11,178 nucleotides of DNA. Origin: an uncultured Planctomycetaceae bacterium (lineage in GTDB: Bacteria > Planctomycetota > Planctomycetia > Planctomycetales > Planctomycetaceae). Numbering within the stretch: the stretch's first letter is position 1; every line of letters begins with the position of its first letter. Shown one piece after another: positions 7,970-11,178 of this stretch. The notes under the pieces are model-generated. The model saw only the letters and a list, made by a program, of their open reading frames with translations, was not told the DNA's origin and did not search any database. Location of the stretch: positions 1-11,178 of the forward strand of contig CAIUHT010000472.1 in the NCBI GenBank assembly GCA_903898975.1. Reading direction: 5' to 3'. The position numbers and the translations under genes were made by a program.

Positions 7970-9283
7970 ATGAAGATCAACGGACGTTTCCTGCTGCTGG
8001 CGGTGGCGACGGGGCTGTTCATTCGGCTCTGGTCGAACGCCGACGGGGGCCGGCCGCGCGGGGCCGCGACCACGCCCCCCACCCACGTGGTGCAGTCGGG
8101 AGGCGGATCGACGTCGCTGCTGAAGGAACCGCCAGCGGGGGGAACCCACCCGGCGACCATTCCGCACGGTGAGCCCGCCACGTCCCCACCAACCACCTCG
8201 CCCACCAGCAAGCCCGTCGAAACGGCGACCGCGAAGCCGGTCGCTCCCACGCCCGCCGCCGCGCCCCCAGGCACCCCGGTCCGAATCACCGAGCCCGGGC
8301 GGGTGGAAGACTGGACGCTCGAGCGGTCCCCCTTCCGCCTCCCCGCGCTCTCGGAAGGGACCTGGCGGGTGGTCGATGACACCGGACGCGTGGCGTTGCT
8401 GAACATCCCGGCGGGTCGAGGCACCGGTGCGGGAACCGTCGGTGAATTCCACGTGCATCCCGTGGGGGGAGTGCGGTGGTATTTCATTCGCCTCACCACC
8501 CCGCAGACTGCGGCGACCCCGGCCCCCAACCCCACGCCCGCGGCGACTGACCTGGGGGTCGCCTCAACTTCCGTTCAAGATCACTCGCGAGGGATTGTCC
8601 CGACGACCGTCCCGGCCGAAGCCACACCCACCCCAGCAGAGAACGCCGGGGTGTCGGACAAGCCGTATGCCGACTCGCGTTTCGCCGCAGAAGACCTGAC
8701 GAACGAGCAGGTCGTCCCCCAGCCGCCGCGGGTCTATACCGAGGCGGAACTGGCCGAACGGGCCGCCGTGGCGGTCGACCTGCAAGCAGCGGCGGAAGCG
8801 GCCGCCGACGAGCAAGTCCTCGTCGACCAAGCTGTCACCACCGAAACCACAACCGCCCAGACCCAGTCGAGCGACGAAGCGAGTGACCACGTCAGCACCA
8901 CGGAAGATCTGGCCCTGCTGCCTGGCGTGGCTGACGAACCGGAATTTCCGCAGCCCGAGGCACCGGTCGAATTGCCCGTCGTCGAGTCACCCGTCACTGC
9001 GTCGCCAGTGCCCGAGTTGCCAGTAGCGGACGCCCGCTCGACTGAATCTGCGGAGGTTCTCTCGGAAGCAACCACCGAGACCACGTCGGCACCGCCAGCC
9101 GCGACGACTCCTGAGCCCGCGTTCCAAAACCCGATCCCTGCCGAGCCGGGAGAACTCCCCGAAGTCGACGCCTCGGCTGAGGGTTCGTCCAGCCAGGTGC
9201 CCGAGCGGCTCCCCACCCCCATCGGCCTCGAACGACTGGGGGCAGAACGCCCCGCAGCGGTTGACCTGCCCGAAGGGTTCTGA
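7970..9283 (+). CDS. Hypothetical membrane-anchored/secreted Pro/Thr/Ala/Glu-rich protein
   Basis: The protein has 437 residues and I do not recognise a family. ATG 7970 is chosen because it starts MKINGRFLLLAVATGLFIRLW, a basic end plus a hydrophobic segment (about 6-21) that could be a signal anchor. The open frame extends upstream to 7691, but that part is Arg/Pro-rich and implausible. A weak AGGCGG lies 9 nt before the start. Residues about 25-102 are a Pro/Thr/Ala-rich low-complexity linker. Residues about 103-176 look folded and beta-rich, with GTWRVVDDTGRVALLNIP (130-147) and FHVHPVGGVRWYFIRL (160-175). After a second Pro/Thr linker, AELAERAAVAVDLQAAAEAAADEQV (259-283, written here only as a range with key Ala/Glu content) is probably helical. 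The rest to 437 is acidic and Pro/Glu/Val/Ser/Thr-rich. It stands alone, divergent from the sulfatase operon. A periplasmic spacer or envelope role is only a guess. Confidence 0.75.
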   Translation: MKINGRFLLLAVATGLFIRLWSNADGGRPRGAATTPPTHVVQSGGGSTSLLKEPPAGGTHPATIPHGEPATSPPTTSPTSKPVETATAKPVAPTPAAAPPGTPVRITEPGRVEDWTLERSPFRLPALSEGTWRVVDDTGRVALLNIPAGRGTGAGTVGEFHVHPVGGVRWYFIRLTTPQTAATPAPNPTPAATDLGVASTSVQDHSRGIVPTTVPAEATPTPAENAGVSDKPYADSRFAAEDLTNEQVVPQPPRVYTEAELAERAAVAVDLQAAAEAAADEQVLVDQAVTTETTTAQTQSSDEASDHVSTTEDLALLPGVADEPEFPQPEAPVELPVVESPVTASPVPELPVADARSTESAEVLSEATTETTSAPPAATTPEPAFQNPIPAEPGELPEVDASAEGSSSQVPERLPTPIGLERLGAERPAAVDLPEGF

Positions 9284-9289
9284 TTCTTC

Positions 9290-9385
9290 GAGTGACGACT
9301 TCCCGGAGTGACGTCGGCCCCCGGTGAGGTCTGACCCCGGTGAGGTCTCACCCAGGTGAGGTCTCACCCGGGCCACGTCAACGAG
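9290..9385. repeat. Tandem array of 16-bp repeats, about five and a half copies
   Basis: Six consecutive 16-bp units start at 9290, 9306, 9322, 9338, 9354 and 9370 without a break in register. Units 1-2 read GAGTGACGacttcccg and GAGTGACGTCggcccc. Units 3-5 read CGGTGAGGTCtgaccc, CGGTGAGGTCtcaccc and AGGTGAGGTCtcaccc. Unit 6, gggccACGTCaacgag, is degenerate. Units 4 and 5 each also contain the dyad GGTGAG-GT-CTCACC, so the array can fold in several alternative ways as RNA or offer repeated protein sites. It begins 7 nt after the stop of the Pro/Thr-rich gene, so it lies in that gene's 3' untranslated region. There are no spacers, so it is not a CRISPR array. Confidence 0.8.
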
Positions 9386-9542
9386 CCCCGCGACATCGTC
9401 GCAGGAGCAGGCGTTGGAAAGCGAACGCCACTCGGAATTGCGTCGCTCGGGAAGAGCCCTCCCCGATTTCAGCGCGGTCTCTAGAATCGCGCCAGACACT
9501 CTCGCGGACCCCCCTAGCAGGCCACTCCCCCCCCGGGCGAAA

Positions 9543-9566
9543 CCTGCCGGCTCTCACTCCGGCAGG
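9543..9566 (+). terminator. Perfect hairpin, possible terminator without a U tract
   Basis: CCTGCCGG (9543-9550) and CCGGCAGG (9559-9566) form a perfect 8-bp stem around the 8-nt loop CTCTCACT. It lies 259 nt after the stop of the Pro/Thr-rich gene and 240 nt before the next start on the same strand, a suitable place for a terminator. However, a pyrimidine-rich run follows rather than a T run, so intrinsic termination is unproven. It could also be a leader structure of a long DUF2617 transcript. Confidence 0.4.
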
Positions 9567-9742
9567 CCTCTCCCCACCCCTGCGGTTTTATGATGCCAAT
9601 CGCATCTCGCCGCCGATCTCACGTGGCGAAACGCCTGTGCGACTCTCCTGTCGTCGCGGCACCAGGGGGGACGGAGAAAAAATTCGCGGCACTTCCGTGG
9701 GCACCCTGTGGGGCGAGGTGGCACGCGGTTCTTGGCGCGGTT

Positions 9743-9748
9743 TATACT
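9743..9748 (+). promoter_or_regulatory. Possible -10 element for the DUF2617-like gene
   Basis: TATACT differs by one base from TATAAT and stands out in GC-rich DNA 58 nt before ATG 9807. No recognisable -35 lies 16-18 nt upstream, so this is a weak call. Confidence 0.25.
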
Positions 9749-9806
9749 CGATCTGCCCCGCGGAGATGGAACGTGGGGATTGTCGCTCACCGTGCTGCGC
9801 TCACCG

Positions 9807-10355
9807 ATGTCTCTCCCCCTGGCTCGCCCCGATCTGGGTTCCCTGTTGTTTCGGCTCTACAGCCGGGCACCACACCCAGAGTTGTTTGAGATCCGCTCGA
9901 AGATCCGGCTGCATCAGCTGCGTTGGTCGGCTGAGCTGGCGATCTGCGACGCGGGGCACGTGGTGCAGTGGCAGTCGGCGAATCAGCTGGTCTGCGAAGT
10001 GGTGACCGGGGGCGAAGTCGAATTGCCCGTGCACGGCCGGGTGCTCTCCCGCCGGATGCACGGAGGCTGCAGCGAATCGGTCGAGCTACCCGCCGGCGTC
10101 GGCTACCAGGTCTGTTTCCAGGTCGAGCGGCTTGATCCCGTGCAATTCCTCAATCTGCACAGTGAACTCCAGCAAGACTGTGCCCGGGCGACGCTCGCCC
10201 ATGAATTTCCGGGTCGCAGCCGGCTGGCCCCCGGCCCCCTCTCGCTGCTCAACTGCGAGGCGGCCCCCGACAGCCTCCTGGTCCACGCCTTTCACACCTT
10301 CCCCGAGCAATGCGCGGTGGTCAAGGTGCAATCGTTGCTGGAACTGAGAGACTAA
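9807..10355 (+). CDS. DUF2617 family protein
   Basis: The protein has 182 residues. The start MSLPLARPDLGSLLFRLYSR at ATG 9807 matches the way this family begins; the frame is open back to 9708, but the added residues do not fit. There is no clear Shine-Dalgarno in the 13 nt before it. Features seen: HPELFEI (23-29), an alternating beta-rich middle with GHVVQW (50-55), RRMHGG (82-87), GVGYQVCFQVE (97-107), and the conserved C-terminal segment HAFHTFPEQ...AVVKVQSLLEL (160-180). There is no signal peptide or membrane segment, so it is probably cytoplasmic. The family has no assigned reaction that I know of. I recall the family from its N- and C-terminal motifs, and a profile search would settle it. 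It is transcribed alone, convergent with the arylsulfatase to its right. Confidence 0.8.
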   Translation: MSLPLARPDLGSLLFRLYSRAPHPELFEIRSKIRLHQLRWSAELAICDAGHVVQWQSANQLVCEVVTGGEVELPVHGRVLSRRMHGGCSESVELPAGVGYQVCFQVERLDPVQFLNLHSELQQDCARATLAHEFPGRSRLAPGPLSLLNCEAAPDSLLVHAFHTFPEQCAVVKVQSLLELRD

Positions 10356-10479
10356 GCCCCGGTCCGGCCCGCATGTGGCCCCACACGCTGGTGGTTCGCG
10401 CGTTCGCCCCCGCTTGGCTGCGTGCCCTGGCTCGCCCCGAATTGCCCGTGGCCGTGTGCGCAGCGTCGCCCTCTGTGGC

Positions 10480-10493
10480 GCCAGCACGCTGGC
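10480..10493. other. Dyad between convergent genes, weak terminator candidate
   Basis: GCCAGC-AC-GCTGGC is a perfect inverted pair in the 207-bp convergent gap (10356-10562), 124 nt after the DUF2617-like stop and 69 nt after the arylsulfatase stop on the other strand. As RNA it could form a 5-bp stem with a CACG loop. No T run follows on either strand. I see no other feature in this gap. Confidence 0.2.
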
Positions 10494-10562
10494 TTGAACC
10501 GCCCGCGCTTCGAAGAACTCCGCGACACGTCACGCTGCGCGCCCGCGCCACCAGGATTCCCG

Positions 10563-11178
10563 TTACGGCGACGGTGTCTGGGCGGCTGGTGCCACCCGCA
10601 GCGAATCGCCCAACTGCGACCAGCGTCGTTCGAGCTCCAGCACCCGCTCGGGCAATTCCGGGGCCAGGTTGCGGGTCTCCGCCCGATCTTCCGCCAGGTT
10701 GTACAGCTCCCAGGGCTGGTTCTTCGCGGCGACCAGTTTCCAGTCGGCGACCCGCACCGCGCGGTTCCCCTCGTGCAGCCACCACAACGCCTCCCGCTCG
10801 ATTGGCGAGTTCCCCTGCAGCGCGGGCACAAGACTCCGTCCCGGCCGGGGCGGGACCGGTGCCCCCCCCACCTCGGTCGGAGGCTCGACTCCCGCCAGTT
10901 CCAGCACCGTGGGCAAGACGTCAATCAGGTGCACTGGCGTCGTTCGCATTTCCCCGCGCGCCGCGATCCCCTTCGGCCAGTGCGCCACCAGCGGGGTGGC
11001 GATCCCCCCTTCGTGCACCCACGTCTTGTGCCTGCGGAACGGGGTGTTCGCCGCACTGCTGAATCCCGGCCCCAGGCAGAGATAGGTCGGCCCTGAACCA
11101 GGCGCCGCCTCGGGGTCGTGGCCCCCGTCGCGGACCATCATCTCGGCACTCGCCCCGTTGTCACTGGCGAACAGCACC
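10563..11178 (-). CDS. Arylsulfatase, C-terminal part (5' end beyond the window)
   Basis: An open frame enters from the right edge (first full codon 11177-11175) and stops at TAA 10565-10563, giving 204 residues of the C-terminal half. The formylglycine cysteine motif and start lie outside the window. Core features seen, numbered from the edge: FASDNG with the metal-binding D6/N7, GHDPEAAPGS (19-28), LCLGPGFSSAANTPFRRHKT (33-52), the HEGG turn (55-58) with K51, TPLVAHWPKGI (61-71), HLIDVLPTVLELAG (83-96), VRVADWKLV (141-149) and ELYNLAEDRAETRNLA (157-172). These match the alkaline-phosphatase-fold sulfatases of Planctomycetota and Verrucomicrobiota in which SSAANTPFRRHKTWVHEGG is characteristic. 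It is a different subfamily from the sulfatase at 5795-7600, and lacks the added C-terminal beta module. It faces the DUF2617-like gene across a 207-bp gap. The family is secure; the substrate is unknown. Confidence 0.93.
   Translation of the reverse strand, partial: VLFASDNGASAEMMVRDGGHDPEAAPGSGPTYLCLGPGFSSAANTPFRRHKTWVHEGGIATPLVAHWPKGIAARGEMRTTPVHLIDVLPTVLELAGVEPPTEVGGAPVPPRPGRSLVPALQGNSPIEREALWWLHEGNRAVRVADWKLVAAKNQPWELYNLAEDRAETRNLAPELPERVLELERRWSQLGDSLRVAPAAQTPSP

Larger units (their letters stand above)
9386..9806. other. Intergenic stretch without a supported gene
   Basis: These 421 bp lie between the 16-bp array and the DUF2617-like gene. Open frames on both strands are Arg/Pro/Ser-rich and match no family I know. 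Besides the hairpin at 9543-9566, small inverted pairs occur at 9390-9402 (GCGAC/GTCGC) and 9410-9429 (GGCGTT/AACGCC), together with a C8 run (9527-9534). Isolated AT-rich -10-like words are TAGAAT (9482-9487), TATGAT (9589-9594) and TATACT (9743-9748). Confidence 0.6.

Noticed and set aside
9290..9385. CRISPR array
   Set aside because: The units are 16 bp, directly adjacent, without unique spacers, and no cas gene is nearby.
9719..9734. TGGCACG resembling a sigma-54 -24 element
   Set aside because: The required GC of the -12 element is not found at the right spacing.
9340..10005. Plus-strand open frame of 221 codons overlapping the DUF2617-like gene
   Set aside because: It is Arg/Ser/Pro-rich and in another frame over a gene with recognisable family motifs, and it starts inside the repeat array.

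Overview
The window is GC-rich and almost certainly from a member of the Planctomycetota. The main reason is a minus-strand block with type I sulfatase, then a PSCyt1/DUF1549/DUF1553 multidomain cytochrome-like protein, then a DUF1501 protein. This family combination is massively expanded in Planctomycetota and in some Verrucomicrobiota. The protein ending in HAFHTFPE...AVVK (DUF2617-like) fits the same assignment. I cannot name a genus from sequence alone.

Layout. (1) Positions 1-7600, minus strand, look like one operon read right to left: a secreted sulfatase (7600-5795), a 1482-residue PSCyt1-DUF1549-LamG-like-DUF1553 protein (5680-1232), and a Tat-exported DUF1501 protein (1242 to the left edge, cut off). 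The last two genes overlap by 11 bp, and the ribosome-binding site of the third lies inside the second. (2) Positions 7601-7969 form a divergent intergenic region. It holds a large imperfect stem-loop in the sulfatase leader (7622-7675) and a smaller perfect hairpin in the leader of the opposite gene (7912-7927). (3) Positions 7970-9283, plus strand, encode an unrecognised membrane-anchored or secreted Pro/Thr/Ala/Glu-rich protein with a small folded-looking island. (4) Just after its stop lies a tandem array of about five and a half 16-bp units (9290-9385), then a perfect 8-bp-stem hairpin (9543-9566), in a 520-bp stretch without a supported gene. (5) Positions 9807-10355, plus strand, encode a DUF2617-like protein. 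(6) After a convergent 207-bp gap comes the C-terminal part of a second, different arylsulfatase on the minus strand (10563 to the right edge, cut off).

How the genes work together. The operon suggests an exported set acting on sulfated polymers. The sulfatase removes sulfate, while the PSCyt/DUF1549/DUF1553 protein and its DUF1501 partner have no settled biochemical role. The two CxxCH motifs in the former and the alkaline-phosphatase-like relationship of the latter are known family traits, and any joint function is inference. I see no CRISPR array, transposase, integrase, tRNA, rRNA, phage gene or defence system. Apart from the non-coding repeat and stem-loop elements and the unrecognised Pro/Thr-rich protein, this is an ordinary planctomycete region.
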